A stretch of DNA of 64,000 nucleotides. Source: Siphonodentalium dalli (taxonomy: Eukaryota; Mollusca; Scaphopoda; Gadilida; Siphonodentaliidae). The notes beneath the pieces are model-generated. The model worked only from the letters and a program-made list of their open reading frames with translations. It had not been told where the DNA came from and searched no databases. The position numbers and the translations under genes were made by a program. Shown in pieces: positions 1 to 12,300 of this stretch; position 1 is the stretch's first letter, and each line of letters begins with the position of its first letter. The DNA lies in assembly GCA_032622095.1 (NCBI GenBank), contig CP136061.1, positions 44,151,797-44,215,796 on the forward strand, given 5' to 3'.

Positions 1-201
1 ATTGAATTGAAATGAATTGTCTGAATACGAATAAAGAGCGTTTCGTATTGTATCTTTTTAAAAGTCTGATATGCAGGAATTTAAGATCGTTTTCAAAAAT
101 GTGCCTGATATGACAGGAATGTGATATGAAAGGAATAATTATTTTGGGCCAAGATACATTTTGACGCTTGCTAGGGTTGATTGATCTAGTTTTGCATGCC
201 T

Positions 202-522
202 TTACTCTTTTAGTCTGACATGGCTTCTTGGCAATAGCCGCGGTTTTCGGTATCGCCAAACGTCCGTCAGTCGAAATTTGCCGAAGATTCTGGCATAAAT
301 TAAATTGGTCACCAAGCGATGACTTAGTAAAAAGTCATTGATTTTCAATTGCTGGCACTCTACATGAAACCACCGGTCACACATATCGCAGCCGATGCTG
401 CGTATCTCGTGACATTCCTGGGAACAAACACCACATGGGTAAATCAATTCGGAATTAGGCATTGTAGAATTTTCAGACCTGTGGTCAGAATGCCAAATAC
501 TGCTGAGATTGTGATTTGCCAA
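202..522 (-). pseudogene. PHD-finger fragment, probable LINE 5' ORF
   Basis: 106-codon ORF. Residues about 29-57 hold CGVC, CDMC and WFHVEC, the first three-quarters of a PHD finger (C4HC3). The last CxxC pair is missing and the rest is not recognisable. Similar fingers begin the LINE ORFs at 51326-51973 and 53312-53410, so a degenerate retrotransposon 5' end is the likeliest source. A host PHD exon cannot be excluded. Confidence 0.4.
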
Positions 523-830
523 ATAATATCATACCACATTCTTATATAGAACTTCTCGGATATTGCACCATGAACTCACTTACTTGTCACTCAAATATTG
601 GTTTTACAATCGTACGTTGTCTTTCATGGCGGGGCCCACCAAAAGCATGTTGTTTCTATAATAGTAGGCGCCATCAAATACTGATTGCAACTAACTGTCA
701 AAACACTGAACTACAATAGGTGAGAGACCGCCACCAACAACAATTAAAGCCTTTCGGCTTAGTGGCCATATATCTGATATTAATTATCACCTAGCTAGAC
801 AGCCGTTATAGACTAATCCACGAGAGAAGC

Positions 831-1026
831 TTGTGTTCGGCTTTTCTATGCCGAACACTGAACGCGTTTTACAAAATATCGAATAAAACACTTATTATTG
901 GCCCGAACTCCACCAAACTTCGTATATTAATAGTGTGAACATGAATACACACGCCTATGAACTTTATTCGTTATATTTCCCATTATTTGGACTTGTGTTC
1001 GGCTTTTATACGCACCGTTCAGAGAC
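831..1026 (+). promoter_or_regulatory. Possible promoter of the compact ORF cluster with a duplicated 15-nt motif
   Basis: TTGTGTTCGGCTTTT occurs exactly at 831-845 and 993-1007, 162 bp apart; the second copy ends 19 nt before the ATG at 1027. The first copy sits in a small hairpin (TTCGGC.TTTTCTAT.GCCGAA). AT-rich sequence separates the two. Regulatory function is inference. Confidence 0.3.
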
Positions 1027-1293
1027 ATGATTGATGGGAAGTTAACGCCAGATAATAAGGGTCGCTACTTTATTGCCAGAACTAAAAATAGTGATAGTGA
1101 AGAGGGCGTTCTAAAACCACATACTAACGTAGTGACGCCCGTCGCGCAAGCGATTGACATGGCTAAGGTCGAAGTTGCAGCAAATAAGTTGACAAACACA
1201 CGTAAAGCGTCCAAAAAAACCAACAAGAGAGTGATAGCTGGAGGTTTGTCTAATAATAATAAGAAAATGAAAAGCGAAGTGTCATTCGATTAG
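1027..1293 (+). CDS. Small basic protein, first ORF of a compact virus-like cluster
   Basis: 88 codons, ATG to TAG. The N-terminal third is mixed (LTPDNKGRYFIARTKN, then acidic SDSEEG). The C-terminal half is rich in Lys, Arg and Asn (KKTNKR, NNNKKMK), like a nucleic-acid-binding tail. I do not recognise the family. Only 7 nt separate its stop from the next ATG. Such spacing is unusual for animal host genes and usual for Polinton/Maverick elements and large DNA viruses. Confidence 0.45.
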   Translation: MIDGKLTPDNKGRYFIARTKNSDSEEGVLKPHTNVVTPVAQAIDMAKVEVAANKLTNTRKASKKTNKRVIAGGLSNNNKKMKSEVSFD

Positions 1294-1300
1294 CCAAATC

Positions 1301-1480
1301 ATGAATGAATACAGAGAGTACCATACTGATAAATTGGCATTATTTGAATCACCAGCGGTCAAAGATCTATACCCTAGACCCGGGACGAACATACTCTTAA
1401 CGCGACGGTTGTATACCAGACCATATTCTCTTTTTATCGCTACTTATAAGAGTGATCGTTCTTCCAATAATTCGCGATAA
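1301..1480 (+). CDS. Short ORF, second in the compact cluster
   Basis: 59 codons beginning MNEYREYHTDKLALFES and ending SDRSSNNSR. The TAA stop (1478-1480) overlaps the next ATG (1480-1482) as TAATG. Contains a Tyr/Arg/Leu-rich centre (LLTRRLYTRPYSLFIA) but no recognised domain. Its placement between two coding-looking ORFs is the main support that it is real. Confidence 0.4.
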   Translation: MNEYREYHTDKLALFESPAVKDLYPRPGTNILLTRRLYTRPYSLFIATYKSDRSSNNSR

Positions 1481-2037
1481 TGCACGGGTGTCATTTATGC
1501 GGAAATATTTTATCGACGAACTACAATCTACAAAGACATAAACAGATTAAACACGGAGTTATGTCCGAGACAAAAACAGATTTCTTCGGAGAAGATACCG
1601 ATGACCTAGAATCTGATATCGTTCCCCGTTCATCTTCATCTGAATCTAGAACCGCTTCGTCAGATTCAGAAGATGATAATGTCGCCGGTAGTAGAACGGT
1701 ATTCGGTCGTAAGAAAGCTGCGCGATGTGTCAACGAGATGGACACATTCAAAAGTATGATGAAACGCTTCACCAATGATGCGAAAGGAAAAGAGAGCATG
1801 TCGGGAGAAGAGGCTACCATCGACACAGAGTTTGCTCTCTTTCTCAAAAGTTATAGACGATTAATAGAATACCAGTATCGATTGAAAACATCACCCATAC
1901 ATAACATGATCATGAAGAAAATGGTCAAACTGACCAAACACGGATATAATAATGAATGGGCTGCAGATGAAGCGATGAGAAAATTCAAGAAACTCTTAGA
2001 AATAAATCTAACGGTCGAAGATTCAGACAATGATTAA
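1480..2037 (+). CDS. C2H2 zinc-finger protein with acidic middle and helical C-terminus, Polinton-like
   Basis: 185 codons. Residues 4-25 form a C2H2 finger (CHLCG, 12-residue spacer, RHKQIKH). Residues about 35-70 are acidic and Ser-rich (EDTDDLESD, SSSSES, DSEDD). The last 80 residues look alpha-helical, with FLKSYRRLIEYQYRL, SPIHNMIMKKMVK and a RKFKKLLE end. This order (finger, acid tract, helices with a SPIH/DPVH-like motif) resembles proteins I associate with molluscan and cnidarian Polinton-type elements. That link is from memory and needs a search. AATAAA follows the stop by 5 nt (2043-2048). The ATG overlaps the preceding stop. Confidence 0.55.
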   Translation: MHGCHLCGNILSTNYNLQRHKQIKHGVMSETKTDFFGEDTDDLESDIVPRSSSSESRTASSDSEDDNVAGSRTVFGRKKAARCVNEMDTFKSMMKRFTNDAKGKESMSGEEATIDTEFALFLKSYRRLIEYQYRLKTSPIHNMIMKKMVKLTKHGYNNEWAADEAMRKFKKLLEINLTVEDSDND

Positions 2038-2042
2038 ATTTC

Positions 2043-2048
2043 AATAAA
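2043..2048 (+). terminator. AATAAA polyadenylation signal after the zinc-finger ORF
   Basis: AATAAA begins 5 nt after the TAA of the 185-codon ORF; such closeness suits compact viral or Polinton genes. Confidence 0.4.
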
Positions 2049-2059
2049 CTTCATCAACA

Positions 2060-2480
2060 TGTTATTCTCGTCTTCGTTATATATATATAAGTGGGGAGGG
2101 GAGATTGTAGAGCGAGAAACGATACATAAATGGTACATTAAGAACCCTAAAATTTGAAGTTTAAATATTGTTCTGTGTCATTTTAACTTTCACCCACTGT
2201 GTGTGTATTGTGTTTCTTTAACATTCATTCAAAATGAGTGCCGTGTGTCCCTTTAGAGCGCATTGTGCTCCTTTAATATTCACACACCAATATTACATAA
2301 CGTCCCTTACCTCATGTCACTTTAACATTCCACACCGTGCGTGCATTATCCCCCTTTAATTGTCATAGCGTTGGTACATAGAAGACTGTATAACACTATG
2401 CCTATGTCTGTATATGTTGTCACATCGTGAGTGTATTGTCCACCATTATATTGAAATTTTTGAAGTTTTTGAAATTGTTT
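2060..2480. repeat. Degenerate short-period repeat
   Basis: CTTTAA followed by ATTCACAC-like and GTGTGTG/CGTGTGC words recur every 40-60 bp, suggesting a decayed minisatellite. No gene seen. Confidence 0.3.
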
Positions 2481-2488
2481 GAAATTGT

Positions 2489-2698
2489 TTGAAATTTTTT
2501 GGACACGACCATATCGAAAATATACTTACGCCCATTTTTATCAACGATTCTCAAATATATAGTACTATAGTACTAACATACTCAAAATACACTTATGCCC
2601 AATTTTACGATTGGCGTCAACGAGTGGCACGTACTACTGATGTAAATATAGAGGACCTTTTGAAAGTTAGTAAACTTATCGACTGTATGCTTTTCTAG
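2489..2698 (+). CDS. Possible small ORF downstream of the compact cluster
   Basis: 69 codons with a plausible protein composition in the second half (YAQFYDWRQRVA, VNIEDLLKVSKLID). It may be another piece of the virus-like cluster or a chance ORF. No domain recognised. Confidence 0.2.
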   Translation: MKFFGHDHIENILTPIFINDSQIYSTIVLTYSKYTYAQFYDWRQRVARTTDVNIEDLLKVSKLIDCMLF

Positions 2699-2859
2699 TT
2701 TATCTCGCAATATTAATAAAGCTTGTCAAGAATAACGATAAGAATTTCCCGCTTTTGTGGCAATATGAGCTGTATTTCTGTACGCACGGATGAAGTTGTG
2801 ATGACAATAACGCCCACTGAAGAAAATATGAGGGAGTTTAGGTGAATTTTTTCAGATTA

Positions 2860-3530
2860 TGTGCGCCATGTGGCCTGCAGGGTGCGCCAATAGAGTAAAA
2901 TTCAAGATTGATGTTAGCAGCCATGTATTTTAACAGAATATGGTACGCTCCCATCTAGAGATCAACCCGAAGATCCACATGAAGTTTGGTGATGATCAGA
3001 GGAGAGAGATGTGACCTGTATGGTGTGCTAAAGGATATAGTCATACAAAGAGCAAAACACAAGAAGGCCACTGGCAGCCATGTTTTTAACAGAATTTGGA
3101 AAACATGTCAAGCTCCCATCTGGAGATCACCACCATGGTCCATATGAAGTTTGGCGATGATCGGATGACGGACTGTAAGGTGTGCCAAAGGATTTACTGA
3201 TGTAAAGAGTAAAATGCAAGATGGCTGCCAGCTGCTATGTTTTTCATCCTAGAGGTGATCCCAAACATGCCTGTACATTTTCAAAACATTTCACCAATAA
3301 TTATGAGTTGCACGTGTGCCAATGGATTCAAATGTGAACATGTTTTTTAATAGAATTCGGAAAATATGGTAAGCTCCCATCTAGAGGGTACCCTGAAGAT
3401 CCATATAAACTTTGGTGACAATCGGATGAGAGCTGTGACCTGTTGGGTGTGCTAAAGGAAATTGTTGGACAGACTACCAACCCATGGCTATAGCTCAAAT
3501 TTGAATTTGTCAAGTTGAGCTACTGAATCA
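2860..3530 (+). mobile_element. Satellite-carrying repeat element (167-bp family) with terminal hairpin
   Basis: Three to four diverged units containing AAGATGGCTGCC, GAAGATCCATATGAAGTTTG and GTGCCAAAGGATTTAGT words. They end at 3490-3525 in AGCTCAAATTTGA...CAAGTTGAGCTA, a hairpin. Identical layout recurs at 13640-14050 and 27370-28745. Confidence 0.6.
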
Positions 3531-3708
3531 TTGACTCAGAAAACGCTCTTTAAAAGCATGGTTAAATTGCAATATGCAGTCACTGTTTTATTAGGACATT
3601 TTATATTTATCTCGGCAACATGATTTGGTACCAACAAATTGTTTTTCTTGAGAGAAAGGCTTACTGAAGTAATAATTGTAGAAATGAGAAATGTCCACCC
3701 AAATTTAA

Positions 3709-4562
3709 CCCTTTCATGATGGGAGCTGCGTTGGCGCAACATTAAAGACCCTGTGTCAATGCATTATCTCATTTGTGAGTCAACCATTCTTTAAAATAAT
3801 TTGAACATTTTTTCTTAGATTCTTTAACAATTTTTTATTATTTTTTTAAATTTTTCTTGCATTTTTTAACAATTCTAAAAAAATAATATCAAATTTGTTA
3901 GGCCAATGCATTCTCTTACATGTGCGAAGCGACCTATGGTCGACTCACATATATAAGAGAATGCATTGGCACATGGTTTTTACGTAATTTCAGGAAACTA
4001 GTCATGGCAGGGGGGGGGGGGTGTGAAAAAAAAATTCCGGGGTGGGTGGTCAAAGCCACCAATAAGCAATTTTTTCCGAAACTAAAAAACAAATTTCCTG
4101 CTTGTTTTTTTAGTGTTTTGGCAATGAGTTGGGCTTCAAAACCACTTTGAATGAGATAAATAATGTAATTCTAACTGCTAAACTGACTATCATGTTATCG
4201 TGTTGTATTTTGTTGCAAATTTTGAAATCCAAGATGGCCGCTGGCAGCCATGTTTTTTTGGCCGAATGACCTCAAAATTACTCATTCCTATTTACATGTC
4301 CATGTTAACATCCATGATAAATAGTATGCACAGAAATTCATATACAGCTGTTTACAGTGAATTTCCCCCCGCAAATCTCTGTTTTAGTGTTAAAAGGGGG
4401 GGGTGGATGTCAAAAAATGGTCTGAAAAAACTGCCGAAAACGCAAAAAAAATTGGCGGTGGGGGTGTGTGGGTACAAGAAATGATCGAAAAGGAAAAAAT
4501 GCCATACGTGCCTGAAATTTTTTTCCGACCTCCCCCCCCCCCCCCCCCCGGTCATGGAAGGG
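3709..4562. mobile_element. TTAA-flanked foldback MITE (piggyBac-like ends)
   Basis: TTAA at 3705-3708 and 4563-4566 flank inverted ends CCCTTTCATGA and TCATGGAAGGG. Holds a long hairpin at about 3902-3970, a G run near 4008-4021, a C run near 4531-4550 and one 167-bp family unit near 4225. No transposase. Short ORFs here are low-complexity artefacts. Confidence 0.6.
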
Positions 4563-4984
4563 TTAATATTGTAGAGGATTTAATGAAATTTTGTGCAAAT
4601 TTGATTTAGTTCTTTGATTTGCGATAAGGCTAATGCTTGTTATATTTTATTTCATTGAGACTGGAGATGGATAAAATATTACATTAATCCCTCAATAATG
4701 ACGAGAATATACATGAATTTTCAAATAGTTTATTTGAAAAATATGGTACTCACATATAAATCCAGACATAATTTCAAGATATGATCATCTTGGGAGGATT
4801 CCGTTCATTATATCGGTAAAGTATGAACACAGGGCAATAAAGAATTTAATGAGTTAACCAAACCAGAGTCTTATATCTTTCAGTGACAACATCTTTCATA
4901 ATAAGCCAAAATATCTGAACAAACTTAATGCAAAGTACCTACACAAAATTTAGATGACAAGTTTTCTGTGTGCCGTTTGACATC

Positions 4985-5095
4985 ACAACCAACTTCGTAG
5001 AATATTTATTCATGATTATTTATTCATAAATATTTATTCATATATATATTAATTCATATATATTCATAGAATATTTATGAATAAATATTTGTGCA
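4985..5095. repeat. AT-rich ATTTATTCAT tandem and inverted repeat
   Basis: Reiterated (AT)TTATTCATAAAT words, able to fold as a hairpin. The surrounding 4570-6240 has no gene I can see apart from the SOD1 3' flank. Confidence 0.5.
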
Positions 5096-6242
5096 GCCCA
5101 TCCTTCGGCAGCATAACAAATGGAATCCTCCTCTTGAATGGAATAGCACTTTGGAAATAAGGAAATCATGACAAAAATAACAAAATCCTGAATCAACTGG
5201 CTGATGGGTAGCTAGCCTATGAATATACTGCCAACCAAAAACATTATTCACCTCTTTGAAAACAGAATGAGTACTCCCATTCAGTTACTTAAGTATCGAA
5301 TGGAATGGTTTATTATCACACGTAGGGATGTTCAGATAAGACTGATGGCACAGAACCTGTATGTGGAAGCTGACCAGTGACCACCCGTACAAATCATACA
5401 ATAACTCCCCATCATTAAGAATTTATAGTTACTAAAGGATGCATAAATATAATTAACTCTTCAGTGTTAGTCACCTATGATCTGATGAGCATTACACAGC
5501 AACATGAATTCAATGTCGTCTACTATATCAGTCTAGAAAAAATAGAATATCAAAGTTAATGCTTTATTTGAATCTTTATCATTTAGCTACTGACTGCGAC
5601 CAAGAATCAGCGGAACACCAAAAGTTTAACTGCTATGTTATAGGGCTGAAACGATTCATTGAGATTTCAATACATCGTGATGTTTTCTGTGCATCGTTTA
5701 ATCACAATTTACGAAAATTATTATTATTAATATTTGATTCGATTTGAAATTTTTTATATTTCACCACCGATTCCTCGCTCTCTGAGAGAGAGTACTATTA
5801 CGGCAGATTTGATTCCTCTCTCTCTCACTCCCCGAGAGTAGTATTACGGCAGATTTGGTTCTAATCTGGGAGGGTTAACAGGTCTGTTCAAACATCGGCT
5901 ACTACAAGAAATTCATTTAGTTATTATTCCTATCAGGACCTAGCACCACATAATTCCCATTTTGATTTTTACTGATCCTAGTTAATCAAAATGATCTAGA
6001 AAAGTCATTAGATGTGGACATGAACAGAAGTATGGCTGAAATTGCAGTCTGGTTTACTCGTAAGATGTGAAGATGTAACAACATTCAGCATATATTCTGA
6101 CTATAAATTGACTTGCAAAATAATAATGTTCATATTGCTGTAACAAGTGTATGCTAGTACACTGCCACACAGGTTATAGAGTAGAGTACATGTACACAAT
6201 ACACAAGGCCATTTATGTTATTACAATCACAACTTGGGTGGC

Positions 6243-6350
6243 TTATTTAGCAATGCCAATCACACCACATGCAAGACGCATTCCAGCATTTCCTGTTGTT
6301 TTACTTTGTTCGTGACCACCTTTACCAAGATCATCAACATCTGCATGAAC
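6243..6350 (-). CDS. SOD1: SOD1 exon 5, C-terminus and stop
   Basis: 108 nt from acceptor TTATTACAG. Encodes [12 protein letters not shown] through [15 protein letters not shown] and TAA. Contains the last copper His, the electrostatic loop, the active-site Arg and the second disulfide Cys. No close canonical AATAAA follows; a candidate on the minus strand lies near 5551-5558. Confidence 0.96.
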   Translation of the reverse strand, partial: VHADVDDLGKGGHEQSKTTGNAGMRLACGVIGIAK

Positions 6351-9300
6351 CTGTAATAACAAAGAACTTAGTCAATCTTTAGGATTGTGAATCCGGTGTT
6401 ATAAAAACGAATCTAACTGATCAATAAATAGATTCTATGAGTATGACTGATTATTTATTCAAAACTCAATATAACATTTTTTTAACATATTAAAAATTAA
6501 TGTCTAAAAACAATGAGTTATTGGGGACAACATTACCAGAAAAGGCTGCCTTCCTGCAGTCCAAACCTGAGGTTAGTGTTCCTGTCATTTGCAAGATGAT
6601 GGTGAATTTATTGACGCTATCCCGCATAGCGGGCTGTCATTCTGCATGGCCTCATCTGCTATGGGAGACATAGACTCAGATTGAAGTTCCCAAATGGTGA
6701 ATATTGTGAATGGGTTATGCAATGTGTCGTCTGCCAATTTGGGGATATAGAGAAACTAACATAAAAATGAAATTGAATCTATATGTATGTGAAGAAGTTT
6801 CTATAGAAATTTGATAATAAAGAAACTTTCCAGAGAATATGAGGCCTAAGCAGAATGAGGTCACTAAATTCACCCTCTGGGGACCTCATTCTGCAAATGA
6901 CAGGCAGGTGAGAGCTGCAGTCTGTAAAGGTTTGCCGAAAGGATTTAGTAATGCAAAGATTACAAGCAGTCGCAGACGGCGGTATCCCCCGCCGAATTGT
7001 GCAGTTGGGGAAGTGCATTCTCAATAATGTTTGCGTTCTCAGTATGTGCTAAACAAGAGGTGGGATTTTGTCAAAAAGCCTGGCTTGCGAACTCATTCTA
7101 GGTAATGGTCAGGTGAACTCATATACCAAAATTCTTTGAAATCTGTTGACAATTGTTAAAGTTATGACTCTTACAAATTCTGGACGGATGGACAGACGGA
7201 CGGAACCCATTCCTATATCCCCCGCAAATTTCATTTTGCAGGGGATAAAAATCAAAGAAGCCCACTGGCAACGAAATGCAGAAAATTTGATGGATCCCAT
7301 CTAGTGGTCACCCAGAAGATGAATAGTAACTTTGGTGGCGATTGGATGAGAGAGGTTGCAGAGTGCCAAAAGGATTTAGTCACGAAAATCTGGTGCCCAT
7401 GTTTTCCGTAAATGAAATGGTCAATGACACTGTAGGTCAACATGGAGAAGGGATCATTTCATTTTACTCTCACTGGAGTGATTAGTAGGGGTGCCATGAT
7501 TATATTCGATGAACTTTTGATGAAGCCGATAATCGATACGATTTCCGTCGATTAATCTGTTATTTCGGACGTCAGAAAAAGCCGGGTATTACAGTATTAT
7601 TGAATATACCATGTTTTGTACACAGTTTAATCTATAACCGAGGGGTTAACAACATCTGATCGCATATCAAAGAGATTCCGACAATATGAGTACTACTAAT
7701 ATGTTGCAAACAGTAGGCAGTGCATTTGATGTTATATTACGTCTTTGAAAACTGTTGACTGTCATCGTCATCATGCATAAACAATAATTTAATAACTTTC
7801 TTCATATATATAATATTGATGATCCCAAATACAAGTGAATAATTCTTAAGCAATACTTCCTCAAGATACGAAACCAGGGAACCTACAGCATTTTAATCAG
7901 TGATGTTCTCTGCGATGTATTTGTGAGTATATTTTGTTTGCATATGTATACTTAGAGGCTATCACTTATAGTGTGGTGACTGGTGAATTAAACTCACTAT
8001 TTAATATCAAATACTTAACTAGTTGGGACCACCTTTGTGATTTTTATCCATGCTCTGGAAGTTTGCTGAAACTATAGTTTCCGTAACATTAATAGATTCC
8101 TTATTTTTAGGAACCGCTGGCGGTCCATCGTGCATTTTTACTTTTATATTGTTTGTATGTTTGGCTATTCATAACACTGAAATTAATCGCCTTGTTCGTT
8201 CTAATGACCTCACAAATATTATAACCATGACATTGCTGTGAACTGTGCTGGTATTGAATACATTGTGCTCATTCGTAATTACGGGAGATTTATCATGCAC
8301 TTTATTAACGTAACAATTACAGCAGAGGATGCCTGAAACAGCCAGCAACAGCAGTTAAAGGGACGGGCGGCCTTCGTTGTAGGTTCTAATTTAGAAATAA
8401 CATAATCAAATTATGATATTTCCTCAAGAATATACTAATAGTATAGCATAATGATGATATGAATGCAATATTATTCACAAAACACGTTTTGTGTCCGAGA
8501 AAATAAGGTCGACTGTTTAGTTTCTCACAAAAAGCGCAGTGGATTGTTTATAAGATGAGTCGCGATATTGCGACATTTCCTTATTTAGATTCGCGAGCTT
8601 TACGTCGGTTGTAAAACGCCTAATTTGGAACGCTTACAACTTGCAACTCACAATACGATTCATTGTAATAATCCTTATTTGGTAAGAATGACCATATATA
8701 GGTTAGGAGAAAATACTAACCGGATTGAAAAATATTCATCTCTTTGCAAGAACAATTATATACGTTTTCTGTCTGATCATTTCCCAATCATGAAGTAATG
8801 TGGATTAGCTTGATTTTGAACTGACAGCAGGTAGAATGGGTCGATTAAAATACAAATTGATGTGATTTGAATGCGATTGTTGATTGCGCCAATAATTTTA
8901 TCTACGCATTCCACAGCCCAACGGAACATTTTCATTGGACGATACAGTATTTCCGAGAGTTTGTATACAAACAATCGTAACGTAATTTTTTTGTTTATGT
9001 TTGTTTACATAACCAAGTGTACAAATGTGACAATAGCATGCAATCTATGCGATATTTTTGATTGATATAAGAACAACATCTGTCTATTGCATAATATTCT
9101 TTCTATTTATGGCAGTTTTAGTGGATGTGACTATTTTAACAGTTATACCCACAAGAAAAGCCGCCGGTATCTTTAACCAGCACCACCCAACCAATAGGCC
9201 ATATTACGGAATACTTCCACTGATGTTATTAATATTAGGTATGATTAATCAATTATAGTCAATTATTGATGACCGATTATCAATTATCAAAATCAATAAT

Positions 9301-12300
9301 TGTGGTACCTCTAGTGATTAACGGTAGGAATGCGGAAATTTGAAATGTCTAAGTAATACCAGATGTTAAAGGGGTACTTTACACTAAATCCGACCATTTA
9401 TGGGACCATCTCCAATTATACTCAACAAAATATATGCAACAAATGAATGAATTTGAGCCATGGATTTGTGCAAAATACACTCATTTACTTTATGAACAAT
9501 GCAAACAATATGGTAATTATAATTAAAATGAATTTATGACTCGAGTCATAAATAAATTTTCATTATAAATACCATGTTGTTTGCATGGTTCATAGAGCAC
9601 AAGAGTGTATTTTGCACTAATCCATGACTCAACTTCATTCATTGTTGCATACATTCTGTTGAGTATAAAAGGTCCCATAGATGACCCAATTTTAGTGTAC
9701 ATTATCTCTTTAAAATGAAGAGATATATACAAAGTAAAATCCAACAAAATGCAGGAAATATTTATGGCTCCCATCCAGGCCTCTTCATAACAGAATTGTA
9801 CGGGAGTGCATAGAGTTCCCCTGTAAAGCGAGGCAAGCATTAGAGAAAATGTTATTTTCCGATGATAATTCAATACTAAATTCTCATACCAAATATTTAA
9901 TTGCCACCTTTACTATTATCTTATTAATGTCATGCATACATATGACTTCCAAGCCTTGAAATAGGGTGTCTGTCATTTGCAGAATGAGGTCCCCAGAGGG
10001 TGAATTTAGTGATTTAGCAAATTCACCCTCTGGAACCTCATTCTGCTTACACCTCAGCAGAATCAGGTTCCCAGAGGGTGAATTTGGTGATGCTAGCCCG
10101 CTATGCGGGGTAGCATCACAAAATTCACCCTCTGGGGACCTCATTCTGCAAATGACAGACACCCTATTTCAAGGCTTGTCTATATTATGATTGATTGTGG
10201 TGATTAATATCCTTGGGTATTTCCAATACGGGGTGAGTTTGTTAGGTGGCAAGTAAGATGTTATGTATTAATTGTAGTACATGTATAAATATGTGATACT
10301 TTATTAGACTGGCGGATAAAATGAAGGACTCTACTCTGTGTAATGTACATGTAATTTATTTCACATATTGGCAATTGTTGTGATATTGGATTGTCATTTG
10401 GTCCGCGGGTATAACAAAGATCCAGTCTGTATTAGACAACAATTTGTTTAACACCAAAATTGACCCAATACTTATACTTTTGGTTGTATTGAATACATAA
10501 ACAGTAAGGTGCTGAATTACTGAAGTTATAGATGATCAATAATGATAACATATTCATAAAACATAGTTTATTTTGAATTATCAAAATGTATGTCAGGTCG
10601 TTGATCAGTTGTAATGATAACAGGCCTGCAAATTTGAGGCGAATAATCGCCTGAGGTTATCTGAAATGAAAATGCTGCGAACGAAGGTCGTGCCAAAGTT
10701 TAATAAATGCAGGTCTCGCGATAACTAATTGTCACCTAATTTTTGCTCAATCAAGTCCCAAAATGAGACATTCAAATATGCTATGGTAGTTTGCCCATCC
10801 ATAATTAATAATACCAGTTGGTTGTAGTGATTATAACAGTTTGAGTAACTCTTCGGGTAACCTATGGTATGGGTTACCTAAGCACAAACCAGGAAAAAAA
10901 AAAAAGGTTACAAATAAGGCCTGGATAACATCATTCGCTTGGTCACCAGGTAAACAAATCGTGAAATGGACTTCTAGTCTAATTTCGCAGTATTGTTATT
11001 AGCAGACAGGGGTTTCAGTTTTGAGCGACTAGGACAATTTAGAGTCATGCCTCTTGAGACGTATTGCCACCTCAAATCAATGATTGTGGGTTGATCTAAT
11101 TTTCCCCAGGAAAGTTCAAAGAGACATAAAAACATGCAAACATAGTCGCATTTGTGGGTAGTCAATAGCCATCAATAATCGAAGATGATTATACTATCAC
11201 AATTGCCCAAATATCGATATATTATTAGATACAAGTGTATGTCGAGTCATTGTAGACACACACAATGTCAAATATTGGTAGAACGTGATCACCGATGTGC
11301 GCTGATGTGCGAGGAATATTCTCTGACTGAGGCGAGTGGGTAGGAGCTCACCTTAAAAATAATTTAAGCGCAAACAAGGCACACACGAGCAATTGCACGC
11401 GTGAGCAATTTCTCACCTCTTATGAAAAGGCCTGCTCCTATGTGATTAATTATCAGACATGTCCGCGATTAATCTGTCTTTAAAATCCTATATCAGTTAC
11501 CATGAGAAAACGAGAGGCCGATCACGATCGGCAGATGTTAACCCATCCCTTGGCGATAAAAATTTAATATGATCGGATAAATGAGAGTTTTGGTGTTCAA
11601 TTATAGAGTATACTGTTATGTACTATTATAGACAAATGTACATAACACAAATTATTGGAATTTATGGGTCACTGGCATTTATATAAGAGAATGCACTGGT
11701 ACAGAATCTGTAATGCTAAACCGCCACAGCCAGCAAGCCCATGGGTTAAATGTGTAGGTGTGACCTGGACATGGAATACTTGGGTTAAGAGAGTCCAATT
11801 TAAGTTTACAATAATAATGTGTCCTAGTATACAGATAAGCAACCTCACCACTGACCCATTAATATCAATTATATAGCAGCACAGATGTCCATGTCTACTG
11901 TTAATAGCATGTGATGTTTATTGTTGAATCTTTATTTTAAATTAGATGCCATAGCCTTATGTATCAGATTATTTGCACATTGGCATAAGTCCAAAGGCAA
12001 TTGGTGAATTGGATTTAATGTTGCTCCAAACAGATTTACCAGTACATAACACAAGATTTTGGACCGATTTAATCAAATTTGGTGTGGTGATTCGGGGTAC
12101 CCTTGGCAGAGTTATAATGGTGTTAGTTTTTCAATTTTTTTTAACTTATTTAAAAAAATTAAAGGGACACATTGGAAATCTTTTTATCATAATCATCAAT
12201 ATCTAAATGAAAACAAATGACAATGTGAATGACATTTTTTTTATTATTATTATAAAAGTTAAAAATAAATTTAAAAAAAAATCGATTCAATTTTTTTTCG

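Noticed and set aside
740-790. Slight resemblance of AAAGCCTTTCGGCTTAGTGGCC...ATATCTGATA to the 5' part of U2 snRNA
   Set aside because: Only short words match, with wrong spacing and no Sm site; not a snRNA gene.
4352-4609. ORFs ending in poly-Pro or poly-Gly
   Set aside because: Caused by C/G runs in a foldback element.
9523-10190. ORFs of 74-116 codons on both strands
   Set aside because: They lie on the arms of palindromes and mirror each other; no domain.
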